This document shows, piece after piece, positions 26,249-35,756 of a stretch of 59,751 bases of DNA; positions within the stretch are counted from its first letter, which is position 1, and every line of letters starts with the position of its first letter. The stretch comes from Labilibacter sediminis (GTDB lineage Bacteria; Bacteroidota; Bacteroidia; Bacteroidales; Marinilabiliaceae). Where the stretch lies: positions 1 to 59,751 of the forward strand of contig NZ_VCHY01000028.1 in assembly GCF_005877885.1 (NCBI RefSeq). The letters are read 5' to 3'. The translations under genes were made by a program, and so were the position numbers. The notes under the pieces are model-generated. The model made no database searches and was not told where the DNA came from. It was given only the letters and a program-made list of their open reading frames with translations.

Positions 26249-28684
26249 ATGAACCTGAACTATATCTCTCTATGCTCTAGTCGAGCCGTATTAAAGTTAC
26301 TATCTATTTTTTTTGGTCTTCTGGTGCCTGTTTGTTTAAGCGCCCAGGAAACAGGATCAATAAAAGGTTTTTTAGTTGATTATGGTGACAATCAAACAGT
26401 TCCTTTTGCCAATGTTTCAATAGAGGAAAGTGAAAGTGGGGCTTTGGTCACGGGATGTACAAGTGACATTGCTGGTGCTTTTATTATGCCATCGGTGAGT
26501 GCAGGTACGTATGTGCTTCGCATTTCTTATTTGGGCTATCAGCCATTTTCGCAGGCTAATGTTGTAGTGGTGCCAGGAGAAGTAACTGATTTGGGTACAA
26601 TATCATTGGTACCTCATTTAACAGAGATTGAAGAAGTAAATGTTGTCGCAGAACGCCCGATGATAGAGCAGGGTGTGGGAAAAACGACACTAAATATTAG
26701 CGACAATATGGGAGCAGCAGGCGAGAGTGCATTAACGCTTCTTGAGTTTTTGCCTTCTGCATCGACAGATGAAGAAAATAATGTGCTGTTGCGGGGATCT
26801 GCTGCTACGATAATGATTGATGGTGTAGAAACAGATATGGCTAATGCACTAGAAGCCATACCAATTTCACTAATCGATAAGATGGAGGTTATCACAAACC
26901 CTTCAGCCAAATATTCATCTCAAAATGGAGCAGGAATTATAAATATTGTGCTGAAGAAGGGAAAGCAAAAGGGAGCCAATGGTAAAATAAATGCCGGAAT
27001 TGGTACTCCTAATAAGTATCAGGGAGGTGGAAATATCATGTTAAAATGGAATAAATGGACCTCTATCACGAATGCAAATATTAACCGTTATACCGACGAT
27101 CAGGATACGTGGAGTAAAAGAATTACTGTATCGAAAATGGATACAAATTTTTTGAATAGTATTGGTAATACCCATAGGATATATAAAAATGCTACTTTTC
27201 GGCAGGGGTTTAAGTTTCAGATAGATAAAAAGACATCAATAAGGTTGGATGCAAATTTTAGAACTGGCAAAACAGATTATAATGGCAAGAGTGAATCTAA
27301 AAAATATACAAATGACCAATCCTTAAAGAGTCATAATGAGAATACCACCAATGGGACATCCGAATATGATTATTGGAATACGACATTAAATTTCAAAAAA
27401 GAATACAGTAGCACGACTAATTTAGGGATTGTTGTAAAGCATGAGAATCAAAATAATCAACAACCATACCTGCGCGAGATTTATCATTATGATATTACGA
27501 GTGGAGATCAAAAAAAGAACTATAGCGATCAAACCAGAACAAACCCTGAAGACATTAAGAGTAATAGGTTGCAGGTTGATTTTGAGCATGGCTTAAATAA
27601 AAATTATAAGTTGGAAACCGGTATGTTGGTTTTGCAACGCAATTCAAAAGCTACCAATGATTTAGTCAAGAGAAAGTATCTGTATATTGAAGAAGATGAC
27701 ACATATGATGTAGAAATTGATAGTTCTCAGGTGTATCAGTTTGAGATTGATGAAGTGATGCCGTCAGCTTATGCTTTGCTTTCGATGGAAAAAAATAATT
27801 GGTTTATTACGGGAGGATTAAGATATGAATACGCGTATATTAATTCGCAATCACCTGACAGGGATGTTCAGGTTAGTAATGATTACCATAACGTACTTCC
27901 ATCATTACAGGTATCTAAACCAATAAACAAAAAGCTTACATTGGGTTTTTCCGCTACGATGCGCACTAAAATGCCTAAATTTAAGCAGTTGAGTCCTGTA
28001 GCTGTATACAACGGTTTGTATTCAAAAAGTGTAGGTAATCCTAACCTGCGTCCCGAAAAGATTTCTAATATTGAATTCACGGTGCAGAGGGTATTTAAAA
28101 AGCATACCATTAATTCTTCGCTTTTTTATAAGAATCAAAAGGATATGATAGCCCGCCATCAACATATAGAAGTAGAGGATGGAAATGAAATAACAGTTCG
28201 CCAGTATAAAAATATTGGAGAGGTGAATCAGCTTGGGCTTGAGCTAAATATAAATAGTCGTTTACCAAAGAGTATAAAGGTAAAATCTAATTTACTGGCT
28301 TTGGGGCAACAAATTCATAATACCTATAAAGGAGATGTAGTAGATGTGAATGATTTTTATTTCTCCGGAAGAGTTACTGCAACCCAGACTTTTTGGAAAG
28401 ATTTTAGGTGGCAATTAACAACCATATATAAATCGCCGATAAAAAATATATCAGGTGAATATTATGAGGTATTTTATATGAATGCAGGCTTAAATAAATC
28501 TTTGCTTAAGAAAAAGGGGATGCTTAGTTTAAGAGTGGATGATGTTTTTAATACGCTGGAAAAAGAAGGTATTAATAATTTATCGCAGGATCATATTCAG
28601 CATTCATATCAAAAACGTATTTCTCAAAAAGTACTACTTTCTTTCAGTTACCGATTTAATACCATTGCGTCAAAAAAGAAATAG
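26249..28684 (+). CDS. TonB-dependent receptor-like outer-membrane protein
   Basis: This 811-residue protein has a signal peptide (LLSIFFGLLVPVCLSAQ) and a carboxypeptidase-regulatory-like beta domain (about 35-115, GTYVLRISYLGYQPF). The plug domain is about 120-220 (VLLRGSAATIMIDGVETDM, NPSAKYSSQNGAGIINIVLKK), followed by a large C-terminal beta-barrel. It resembles the OMP beta-barrel family 3 receptors of Bacteroidota. No SusD partner lies next to it, so the substrate is unknown; peptides, siderophores or metals are all possible. Start chosen from the promoter. Confidence 0.88.
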   Translation: MNLNYISLCSSRAVLKLLSIFFGLLVPVCLSAQETGSIKGFLVDYGDNQTVPFANVSIEESESGALVTGCTSDIAGAFIMPSVSAGTYVLRISYLGYQPFSQANVVVVPGEVTDLGTISLVPHLTEIEEVNVVAERPMIEQGVGKTTLNISDNMGAAGESALTLLEFLPSASTDEENNVLLRGSAATIMIDGVETDMANALEAIPISLIDKMEVITNPSAKYSSQNGAGIINIVLKKGKQKGANGKINAGIGTPNKYQGGGNIMLKWNKWTSITNANINRYTDDQDTWSKRITVSKMDTNFLNSIGNTHRIYKNATFRQGFKFQIDKKTSIRLDANFRTGKTDYNGKSESKKYTNDQSLKSHNENTTNGTSEYDYWNTTLNFKKEYSSTTNLGIVVKHENQNNQQPYLREIYHYDITSGDQKKNYSDQTRTNPEDIKSNRLQVDFEHGLNKNYKLETGMLVLQRNSKATNDLVKRKYLYIEEDDTYDVEIDSSQVYQFEIDEVMPSAYALLSMEKNNWFITGGLRYEYAYINSQSPDRDVQVSNDYHNVLPSLQVSKPINKKLTLGFSATMRTKMPKFKQLSPVAVYNGLYSKSVGNPNLRPEKISNIEFTVQRVFKKHTINSSLFYKNQKDMIARHQHIEVEDGNEITVRQYKNIGEVNQLGLELNINSRLPKSIKVKSNLLALGQQIHNTYKGDVVDVNDFYFSGRVTATQTFWKDFRWQLTTIYKSPIKNISGEYYEVFYMNAGLNKSLLKKKGMLSLRVDDVFNTLEKEGINNLSQDHIQHSYQKRISQKVLLSFSYRFNTIASKKK

Positions 28685-28834
28685 AATGTTCGTATACAAT
28701 TTACTTAATGTTCGAGATGTCTCTCTTGTATTCTATGAATATATCGTTAAGTTTGTTGACGTCTTCCTGTATTGGTCTTGGGAGGATGGAGAGACTTAAT
28801 TTTTAATATTTATTTCAAACCTAAACTTAATAAG

Positions 28835-29437
28835 ATGGCTAGAATTAAGATTGTAGTATTGGTGTTGTTTGCGTTTTCCTTAAAAGCATACTCACAGGAC
28901 TATATGGATGTTATTGCAGAAAAAGCATGTGAATGTTTAAGTAACATTCCTGATACACTGGATGAAGATCGGTTTAATCTGGAACTTGGTCTTTGTATGA
29001 TAGAGGCGGCAACACCATATAAAAAGCAATTGAAAAAGGATTATAAAATTGACATGGCTAAGATTGATACCCAGGGAGAGGAATTGGGTAGAATCATTGG
29101 TATGAAGATAGCAGTTGTGTGTCCGGATGCATTGCTTAAACTTGTGAATAAAGTAGGTGTTACGGAAGAGGAAGAAATAACTAAAAATTGTTTTGTGGGT
29201 GAAGTAACCAGTATTCAGGAATCACAATTTATTGTTTTTAGTGTTAAGAATGAAGAAGGAAGGTTAACTAAGTTTTATTGGTTAACATTTGTGGATTCTG
29301 ATATTGAGATGACCTCAAGTTATCAATCGTTGAAGAACGAAAAAGTAAGTATTGATTTTGTGGAGCAGGAGTTTTTTGATTCTCGAATAGGGGAGTATCG
29401 TACTTTTAATATCATTCAAAAATTAGAGCAGTTGTAG
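28835..29437 (+). CDS. exported protein of unknown function
   Basis: This 200-residue protein starts with a clear signal peptide (ARIKIVVLVLFAFSLKAYSQ). The mature part opens with DYMDVIAEKACECLSNIPD and has further Cys in LGLCMIEAA and VVCPDALLK, so periplasmic disulfides or a metal site are possible. The second half looks beta-rich, with alternating strands (CFVGEVTSIQESQFIVFSV). Start ATG 28835 is preferred to an upstream in-frame ATG at 28772 because the signal peptide begins here. I do not recognise a named family. It stands alone before a shared terminator. Confidence 0.75.
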   Translation: MARIKIVVLVLFAFSLKAYSQDYMDVIAEKACECLSNIPDTLDEDRFNLELGLCMIEAATPYKKQLKKDYKIDMAKIDTQGEELGRIIGMKIAVVCPDALLKLVNKVGVTEEEEITKNCFVGEVTSIQESQFIVFSVKNEEGRLTKFYWLTFVDSDIEMTSSYQSLKNEKVSIDFVEQEFFDSRIGEYRTFNIIQKLEQL

Positions 29438-29496
29438 ATATTGAGCGGTATGAGTCTGGAAATTTATGTATAACACAGGTTGTTAGATTATATCAG

Positions 29497-29536
29497 AAAA
29501 CAGGGAAAAAATTCATCGTAATTCTTTCCCTGTTTT
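29497..29536. terminator. bidirectional terminator between the exported protein and ABC-F genes
   Basis: AAAACAGGGAAA (29497-29508) pairs with TTTCCCTGTTTT (29525-29536); T-runs lie on both strands. Confidence 0.8.
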
Positions 29537-29539
29537 TTA

Positions 29540-31177
29540 TTAATTAAGTTTTTCAAGTTCGTTTAAGTGTAGCATCTTTTTCATGCTCAAAAAACTTTTA
29601 ATATCCCCGAGGTGTTCTTTAACTTTTTTGTTTCCAAATTCATAAACCTTATCGGCAAGTCCATCTAAAAAGTCGCGATCATGCGATACAAGAATTAAAG
29701 TTCCATCGTAATCATTTAAAGCACTTTTTAATACATCCTTAGTTTTCATATCCAGATGATTTGTTGGCTCATCCAATATTAAAAGGTTAACAGGTTCCAG
29801 TAGTAGTTTAATCATGGCTAGCCTGGTTCGTTCACCACCTGATAGTACTTTTACCTTTTTTGTTGTATTGTCGCCGCTAAACATAAATGCACCTAATAAA
29901 TCTTTTACCTTTGTTCGTGCATCTCCTTTGGCTACTTCGTCAATTGTTTCAAAAATAGTCAGGTTTTCATCAAGCAGTGATGCCTGGTTTTGGGCAAAAT
30001 AACCTATCATGGTATTGTGGCCAAGGTTAAGCTCTCCATTGTAATCAATTTCATTCATGATGGCCTTCACCATGGTTGATTTTCCCTCACCATTTTTTCC
30101 CACAAAAGCAACTTTTTCACCTCGTTCTATAGTCATGGCAGCTTCACTAAATACCAAATGGTCGTCATAGCTTTTTTCTACCTCTGTTAAAATTAAAGGA
30201 TAGCTTCCTGAGCGTGGTGCCGGAGGGAATTTTAAGCGCAAAGCAGAGGTGTCTTCTTCGTCAATCTCTACAATCTCAAGCTTTTCCAGCATTTTTACGC
30301 GCGATTGAACCTGAAGAGTCTTAGAGTATGTACCTTTAAATCTCTCAATAAAAGCCTGGTTATCAGCAATCATTTTTTGCTGTTCGTTGTAAGCTTTTTG
30401 TTGTTGCTCTCTTCTTTCTTGTCGTAATACCAAATAGTTCGAATAGGTAACCTTATAGTCGTAAATACGCCCCATGGTTACCTCAATAGTTCTATTGGTA
30501 ATGTTATCCACAAAGGCTCTGTCGTGTGAGATTACCATCACTGCTTTCCCGCAATTAATTAAAAACTCTTCGAGCCATTGAATAGATTCCATATCTAAAT
30601 GGTTGGTTGGCTCATCAAGTAATATTAAATCGGGCTTTTGCAATAATATTTTAGCAAGCTCAATGCGCATACGCCATCCACCACTAAAATTGCTGGTAGG
30701 CTGATTAAAGTCAGACCTGGTAAAGCCTAAGCCAAGTAGTACCAGTTCAATATCTGCATCAAAATTGGTTTCTTCTATGCTGTAAAATTTTTCACTTACA
30801 GCGGATACTTCTTCAATAAGTTTAAAATACTCTTCCGATTCGTAATCAGTTCTGGAAGCAAGCTGGGCGTTTAAATCTTCAATCTGCTTTTGCATTTCGT
30901 GAATATGTGCAAAGGCCTGAGAAGCTTCTTCAAATACAGTACGATTGTCTTCCGTCATTAAATGTTGAGGAAGATAAGCCACCACTTTATCATTAGGTAC
31001 GGTAACTTTACCTTTACTGGCTTCACGAACACCAGCTATTATTTTTAAAAGGGTCGATTTGCCTGCCCCGTTCTTTCCCATAAGTGCAATACGATCCTTT
31101 TCATTAATAACAAAGGAAATGTTTTTAAAAAGGGTGGATGCACCAAACTCAACTGTTAATCCGTCAATCGAAATCAT
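29540..31177 (-). CDS. ABC-F family ATP-binding protein (ribosome-associated type)
   Basis: This 545-residue protein has two ABC ATPase domains and no membrane part. Walker A motifs are GKNGAGKST and GKNGEGKST; the signatures are FSGGWRMRIELAK and LSGGERTRLAM, each followed by LLDEPTNHLDM-type Walker B. The linker between domains is long and charged, as in EttA/Uup/YbiT translation factors that act at the ribosomal E site. A -7 element (31200-31207) lies just upstream of Met at 31177, so this start is preferred to an in-frame ATG 29 codons earlier. Confidence 0.9.
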   Translation of the reverse strand: MISIDGLTVEFGASTLFKNISFVINEKDRIALMGKNGAGKSTLLKIIAGVREASKGKVTVPNDKVVAYLPQHLMTEDNRTVFEEASQAFAHIHEMQKQIEDLNAQLASRTDYESEEYFKLIEEVSAVSEKFYSIEETNFDADIELVLLGLGFTRSDFNQPTSNFSGGWRMRIELAKILLQKPDLILLDEPTNHLDMESIQWLEEFLINCGKAVMVISHDRAFVDNITNRTIEVTMGRIYDYKVTYSNYLVLRQERREQQQKAYNEQQKMIADNQAFIERFKGTYSKTLQVQSRVKMLEKLEIVEIDEEDTSALRLKFPPAPRSGSYPLILTEVEKSYDDHLVFSEAAMTIERGEKVAFVGKNGEGKSTMVKAIMNEIDYNGELNLGHNTMIGYFAQNQASLLDENLTIFETIDEVAKGDARTKVKDLLGAFMFSGDNTTKKVKVLSGGERTRLAMIKLLLEPVNLLILDEPTNHLDMKTKDVLKSALNDYDGTLILVSHDRDFLDGLADKVYEFGNKKVKEHLGDIKSFLSMKKMLHLNELEKLN

Positions 31178-31199
31178 CTTAATAAAATATTTTGAGGCG

Positions 31200-31207
31200 C
31201 AAAGATA
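31200..31207 (-). promoter_or_regulatory. -7 promoter element for the ABC-F gene
   Basis: On the minus strand TATCTTTG matches TAnnTTTG, 22 bases from the chosen start. The -33 element is not clear. Confidence 0.5.
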
Positions 31208-31455
31208 GGATTTTAGATCAAAGATTAAATCAGGTTCGGACTGCCTTTTTTCTTTCAATGACATATCCTGTTTCAGTATTGATTGCAGTCATAAAAGGGT
31301 TGAACGGAGAGTGAACTAATAACAAACTTTTCAACTTCATATTGCCCTTAAGGTAGAATGGTTTGTTTAAGGATTAAGGTAGGGGTAATGCATGTGATAT
31401 GTGTTTTATAAGTAAAGAGGTTGTATAAGAATTAGTGTTAAATATGTGTAATATG

Positions 31456-31487
31456 AAAAGAGGGAGTGTAACGATACTCCCTTTTTT
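31456..31487. terminator. terminator of sfsA
   Basis: GGGAGT (31462-31467) pairs with ACTCCC (31476-31481), extended by A/T pairs; T-run on both strands. It follows the minus-strand sfsA stop. Confidence 0.75.
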
Positions 31488-31520
31488 ATCAGTTCACCGT
31501 ATGCTTGTAAAAAGTCTCTT

Positions 31521-32213
31521 TTATAATTCAAATGGAATTTCTTTTAGCAGTTCAATGCCGGTTGGCTTTACATCTGCTATGTATGGGATAATTTCAACTC
31601 CATTTTTATAAGCTTCCTTTAGGCCTTGAGCATAGTCCGGATCAATATCTTTGGCTGCACCAAAAACCTTAATGTCTTGTCGCTGTATAACATAAAACAT
31701 CATGGCTCTCATGCCTGCTTTTTTTACTTCAATTAATGTTTTTAGATGTTTTAAGCCCCTTGTGGTTTTGGCATCCGGGAATAATGCATTGTCACCAACT
31801 TTCATGGTTACATTTTTAACCTCAATAAAACATTTTTCGGTGTTGTTTTCGGCAAACACATCAAATCGGCTATCCTCAAATTTCACCTCTCTTTTTACAT
31901 TTGTGTACATGTTTAGCTGAGGTATTTGTTTGGCAACAATTGCATCATATACCAGTCGGTTGGGAATCATGGTATTGATGCCAATCCAATGTTGATTAAT
32001 ATAAATCATTTCCCAGGTAAACTTTGTTTTCCTTTTGGGATCAGTTGTAGGTGATAGATATACGGAAGCTCCTTCTTCAATACAGCTTTTCATGCTTCCA
32101 GAGTTGGTGCAGTGTGCAACAACAATACTTCCGTCTTCTAACTCCACATCCGTTAAAAAGCGCTTGTATCTTTTTATTAATTTGCCGGCAATAAGTTTGT
32201 TCTTAAATTGCAT
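31521..32213 (-). CDS. sfsA: SfsA family DNA/RNA-binding nuclease-like protein
   Basis: This 230-residue protein matches SfsA throughout. It has the N-terminal OB-like part (RYKRFLTDVELEDGSIVVAHC, TNSGSM) and a C-terminal nuclease-like fold with SRFDVF, CFIEVKNVTM, FPDAKTTRGLKHL. E. coli SfsA was named for sugar fermentation stimulation and later described as a DNA-binding or nuclease protein. The start Met is taken at 32213 (MQFKNKLIAGKL), because the six preceding codons do not fit the family. Confidence 0.9.
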   Translation of the reverse strand: MQFKNKLIAGKLIKRYKRFLTDVELEDGSIVVAHCTNSGSMKSCIEEGASVYLSPTTDPKRKTKFTWEMIYINQHWIGINTMIPNRLVYDAIVAKQIPQLNMYTNVKREVKFEDSRFDVFAENNTEKCFIEVKNVTMKVGDNALFPDAKTTRGLKHLKTLIEVKKAGMRAMMFYVIQRQDIKVFGAAKDIDPDYAQGLKEAYKNGVEIIPYIADVKPTGIELLKEIPFEL

Positions 32214-32414
32214 ATAATTTGTTTTTACCAAAAGTTGGTAAAAGTAATGACAACTGTTTTTAATAAAGAAAAACTTTTACATATTTTTGTCAATAAAAGG
32301 AGTACAGTGTTGATGAATAGTGTTATCTGCGAGCTCAATATAGAAAATTACAAGAAGCAGAAGAAGCTATTATTGTATTTCAGAAGAAAGAAATAACTAG
32401 ATATTGTTCAGAAA

Positions 32415-33146
32415 ATGAGAATGATTTTGAAGTTCTTTTACCAGATTTATAAATGGTTAATTTTTATTCCTGTATTTGCTGTAGCGAGTGTGGTTTTTTC
32501 AATTGGAGCGGCATTGTTTGCAGTAGTTGTATCACCAAGAGCGGGCAGTATGAGTGGTGTAATGTGGGCAAAAACAGTTGCTTTGTTTACTCCTATGCGC
32601 GTGTTGGTGTCAGGTAGAGAAAATATTAATAAGGATCAATCATACGTGATTGTTGCTAACCATCAAAGTGCATATGATATTTTTGCATTATATGGTTTTT
32701 TAGGAATTGATTTTAGATGGATAATGAAAAAGGAGCTAAGGCATGCCTTTGGGATTGGTCCGGCCAGTGCAAAGGTTGGCCATATTTTTATTGACAGGTC
32801 ATCGCCTAAAGCAGCATTAGAATCTATAAAAGAGGCCAAGGAAAAACTTGTAAACGGTACTTCTGTAGTTATATTTCCTGAAGGAACAAGAAGTGGAAGC
32901 AATACAATAAAGAGGTTTAAAAGAGGGGCATTTAAAATAGCCGAGGAGCTTGATTTACCTATTTTACCGGTTACCATTGTAGATACCCACAGGGTGTACG
33001 GCGGAGGTAAGTTTAATGTAAAACCGGGAAAGGCTAAGTTAATTATTAATAAGCCAATAGAAACAATTCACTTTAAAGGTGATTTGAATTATTTAATGGA
33101 TAAAACCAGAGAAGCGTTAATTGAACCTATAAAAGAGTATAATTAA
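32415..33146 (+). CDS. plsC: 1-acyl-sn-glycerol-3-phosphate acyltransferase
   Basis: This 243-residue membrane enzyme has an N-terminal hydrophobic helix and the acyltransferase blocks NHQSAYD (HX4D catalytic motif), FIDRSSP, and FPEGTRS (glycerophosphate binding). It adds the second acyl chain in phosphatidic acid synthesis at the inner membrane. Length is normal. It converges with the pseudouridine synthase gene, with only four bases between stop codons. Start could be the ATG two codons later (MILKFF). Confidence 0.92.
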   Translation: MRMILKFFYQIYKWLIFIPVFAVASVVFSIGAALFAVVVSPRAGSMSGVMWAKTVALFTPMRVLVSGRENINKDQSYVIVANHQSAYDIFALYGFLGIDFRWIMKKELRHAFGIGPASAKVGHIFIDRSSPKAALESIKEAKEKLVNGTSVVIFPEGTRSGSNTIKRFKRGAFKIAEELDLPILPVTIVDTHRVYGGGKFNVKPGKAKLIINKPIETIHFKGDLNYLMDKTREALIEPIKEYN

Positions 33147-33150
33147 CAGG

Positions 33151-34848
33151 TTAGAAATCAGGTTTTACTTTTATCTTCATTTTCTTGCCTGTTACAGGAT
33201 GGGTAAACTCCAGAAATTCAGCATGAAGATGAAGTCTGTTTTTCATTGTGCCATATAAATCATCACCTACAATAGGGGTGTTTAACCCCTGAGCATGAGC
33301 GGAATGTACCCTTAGTTGATGAGTTCTGCCTGTAAGCGGGAAGAATTGAACTCTGGTTTGATCATCACTTCTTTCAATTACTTTCCATCTGGTTTGTGCC
33401 GGCTTTCCATGTTCGTAACAAACAAGTTGTCGCGGTCTGTCGTCCAGGTCAACACGAAGAGGCAAGTCAATAAGTCCTTCATCTTCCTTAATAGTTCCAT
33501 CTAATACGGCGATGTATCTTTTATTTACAGTTCTGTTAATAAACTGACTCTGTAAAACTTTATGAGCTTCCTTGTTTTTGGCAATGAGCAATAATCCGGA
33601 AGTCGACATGTCCAAACGGTGCACCAGAAGAGGTCCGGTGGCATTAGGGTATTTTTCTTTAATTCGTGAGTAAACAGAGTCATCGGTTTGTTTGCCGGGA
33701 ACAGATAGGAATTCAGTTGGTTTGTTTACCAGTAAAATATCTTCATCTTCAAATACAACTTTTAATTCATGGTCATCTATTGTTGGTGCCTGTATGGGGT
33801 TATCATCAACAAGCATGCCTTTTAACATATGTCCGAGTATAGGTTCGCATTTACCTCTGCAGGCAGGATAAAAGTTGCCATGCGTTCTTATTTCTGATTT
33901 TGGAGATTGCCCCCACCAGAACTCGGCCATGGCTATGGGTTTTAGATTGTGCTGAAAAGCATATTGCAACAGCTTTGGAGCTGCACAGTCACCGGCACCG
34001 GCGGGAGGTATTTTTTGTGATGTATCTTTAAATATGTCGTTTAGTCCCTTGGTCTGAAGATCTATATTTAAAAACTGGTATTGGTTAAATAACTTTTGCT
34101 GTAATAGTCCGGAGCGTAGTTTTCGTTCTTCCTTTAAATTTTCAATTTCATAGGCGAATTTATCTACACATTTTTGGCTATTTCCCAGTAGCTCTTTCCA
34201 ATGTTTTTTTAGCTGTTTAAAGTCGTACTGATGCTTTAAGCTTTCCTGCTTAAGCACTTCTTCTAGTTCATTAAAAACAGAGGGATCTAATTTGTCTTTG
34301 GCCTGATTTCGTTTATCTTTTCTTTGCTGTTTTTCAAGCTTCATAAAAAGTTTAAAGTCTGCCAGTTCTTTTTCCGAATCTTTTATTTGTTGTTGATAAG
34401 TGTTTTTAGCAAGTAAATAATCATCAGCTTTTTTAAGGGCCTTAATTCTATGGTTTATTTCGCTAATGTTGTTCTCTTCTATTTTAAAAAAACCATCTTT
34501 ATTTAAAAGGTCGTAAATGGGCGGAACAAAGCCGGGAAGGTGATTTGTGCCGGCAAGTTTTCCGCTAAACGCCGATAGGTATCCAATTTCGCCGGTAGTT
34601 TTTTGAACAACCAGTACGCCAAACATTTTTCCAATATTACTTCCTTCAACATAGTGAACTATCCCAAAATCATGTTCCCAATCTTTCTGATTTAATAAAT
34701 GATTTTGTAGTTCTTTAGCAGCAATAAGTGATAAAGGATGCGGCTTGTAATAAAAAGGGAAGGTGAATTTTTGTGGTAAACTAATCGAATCAATGGATTC
34801 GCGGAATGCGGTAAAGCAATCTTCAGGCATTATATTATGATGGCTCAT
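33151..34848 (-). CDS. RluA-family pseudouridine synthase with long N-terminal extension
   Basis: This 565-residue protein carries a C-terminal RluA catalytic domain (about 355-560) with the HRLDMSTSGLLL motif including the catalytic Asp. It ends with the PLTGRTHQLRVH block. The N-terminal 350 residues include a charged, probably coiled-coil stretch (about 145-265) and PAGAGDCAAPKLLQYAF, so the protein is nearly twice as long as typical RluA or RluD. Such extended forms occur in Bacteroidota and some Vibrio. The rRNA or tRNA target cannot be read from the sequence. Confidence 0.88.
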   Translation of the reverse strand: MSHHNIMPEDCFTAFRESIDSISLPQKFTFPFYYKPHPLSLIAAKELQNHLLNQKDWEHDFGIVHYVEGSNIGKMFGVLVVQKTTGEIGYLSAFSGKLAGTNHLPGFVPPIYDLLNKDGFFKIEENNISEINHRIKALKKADDYLLAKNTYQQQIKDSEKELADFKLFMKLEKQQRKDKRNQAKDKLDPSVFNELEEVLKQESLKHQYDFKQLKKHWKELLGNSQKCVDKFAYEIENLKEERKLRSGLLQQKLFNQYQFLNIDLQTKGLNDIFKDTSQKIPPAGAGDCAAPKLLQYAFQHNLKPIAMAEFWWGQSPKSEIRTHGNFYPACRGKCEPILGHMLKGMLVDDNPIQAPTIDDHELKVVFEDEDILLVNKPTEFLSVPGKQTDDSVYSRIKEKYPNATGPLLVHRLDMSTSGLLLIAKNKEAHKVLQSQFINRTVNKRYIAVLDGTIKEDEGLIDLPLRVDLDDRPRQLVCYEHGKPAQTRWKVIERSDDQTRVQFFPLTGRTHQLRVHSAHAQGLNTPIVGDDLYGTMKNRLHLHAEFLEFTHPVTGKKMKIKVKPDF

Positions 34849-34999
34849 TAATTTTAATCGGCAATTTTAATCTGAAACAGGAGAACAAAAGTACAAAGCT
34901 TTCTGTTAATATGGCAATTGTTTTGGCATTTATGTGTTTTGTAATGTTCGCATTTTTGACCTATCTTAAAAAATATTGTTACACTTAAATTTTTAAGGT

Positions 35000-35218
35000 A
35001 TGAGGAAATTAATATATGGACATATTGTAGAGATTGAAATGTATAAGGATTTACTTGAAAAATCGGGTATAGAATGCTTTGTGAAGAATGAATTTGAAGA
35101 AGCATCTCATGCAGGTTTTGGTTCGGGTTTACCGGGTAATGCCGATCTTTTTGTTGATGAACAGGATTTAGTTTCAGCAGAAAAAATTGTAAAGGAGTAT
35201 AAAGAATCAGGTGATTGA
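35000..35218 (+). CDS. DUF2007 domain protein
   Basis: This 72-residue protein fits the DUF2007 'putative signal transducing protein' family: YGHIVEIEMYKDLLEKSGIECFV, then a glycine-rich loop and LFVDEQDLVSAEKIVKEY. Cytoplasmic, function unknown. The TGA stop overlaps the ATG of the next gene by one base (TGATG), so the two are translationally coupled. Confidence 0.8.
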   Translation: MRKLIYGHIVEIEMYKDLLEKSGIECFVKNEFEEASHAGFGSGLPGNADLFVDEQDLVSAEKIVKEYKESGD

Positions 35219-35601
35219 TGAAAAAAGTTGTTTTGCTGTTTGGGGCATCGTACGGATTGTTGTCGGTAGTTCTTGGAGCTTTTGGAGCCCATGCATTAAA
35301 GAAAATCTTAACCCCGGAAGTTTTAAAAAGTTTTGAAACCGGTGTTAAATACCAGATGTATCATGCTTTGGTTATGCTGGTGATTGGCTTTTATTTTTCG
35401 TTTACAGTCAAAACGGAAGTATATATGGCGATGACTTTTATTTTAGGTACATTTTTATTTTCGTTTAGTATTTACTTGTTGGCATTTAATAGTTTGTGGG
35501 GATATAATATGCGGTTTGTTGGGCTGGTTACTCCATTGGGAGGAATGCTGTTAATAATGGGTTGGATTCTACTTCTTTTGAATGTTTATCGGAAGTTTTA
35601 A
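35218..35601 (+). CDS. DUF423 family inner-membrane protein (YgdD type)
   Basis: This 127-residue protein has four membrane segments and the DUF423 signature GAFGAHALKKIL near the N-terminus, followed by TGVKYQMYHALVML. Found widely; function unknown. The start is the ATG overlapping the DUF2007 stop. A TTG one codon earlier is less likely. Confidence 0.88.
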   Translation: MKKVVLLFGASYGLLSVVLGAFGAHALKKILTPEVLKSFETGVKYQMYHALVMLVIGFYFSFTVKTEVYMAMTFILGTFLFSFSIYLLAFNSLWGYNMRFVGLVTPLGGMLLIMGWILLLLNVYRKF

Positions 35602-35691
35602 GTTCTTTAATTTATTTTGACAGAGGGTTGTTTCATACTCTGTTGTTTGAGCCAAGGTTTAGCTATAGGTAGGTTGCATAACCAAAAACAA

Positions 35692-35729
35692 AAACCAATA
35701 AATACCAGAATCTCCGGTTTTATTGGTTT
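35692..35729. terminator. terminator after the M56 gene (and after DUF423)
   Basis: AAACCAATAAA (35692-35702) pairs with TTTATTGGTTT (35719-35729). Poly-A on the left gives a T-run for the minus strand. Confidence 0.65.
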
Positions 35730-35756
35730 AAGATTATTTTTTCTTTTAAATAGAGA

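Noticed and set aside
28539-28799. 86-codon frame overlapping the receptor gene's end
   Set aside because: A shadow in another frame of the TonB-dependent receptor and the following gap, with no domain.
31178-31264. N-terminal extension of the ABC-F frame
   Set aside because: The extension contains the -7 element and does not fit the family start.
34854-35105. 83-codon minus-strand frame
   Set aside because: It overlaps the well supported DUF2007 gene and has no domain or start signal.
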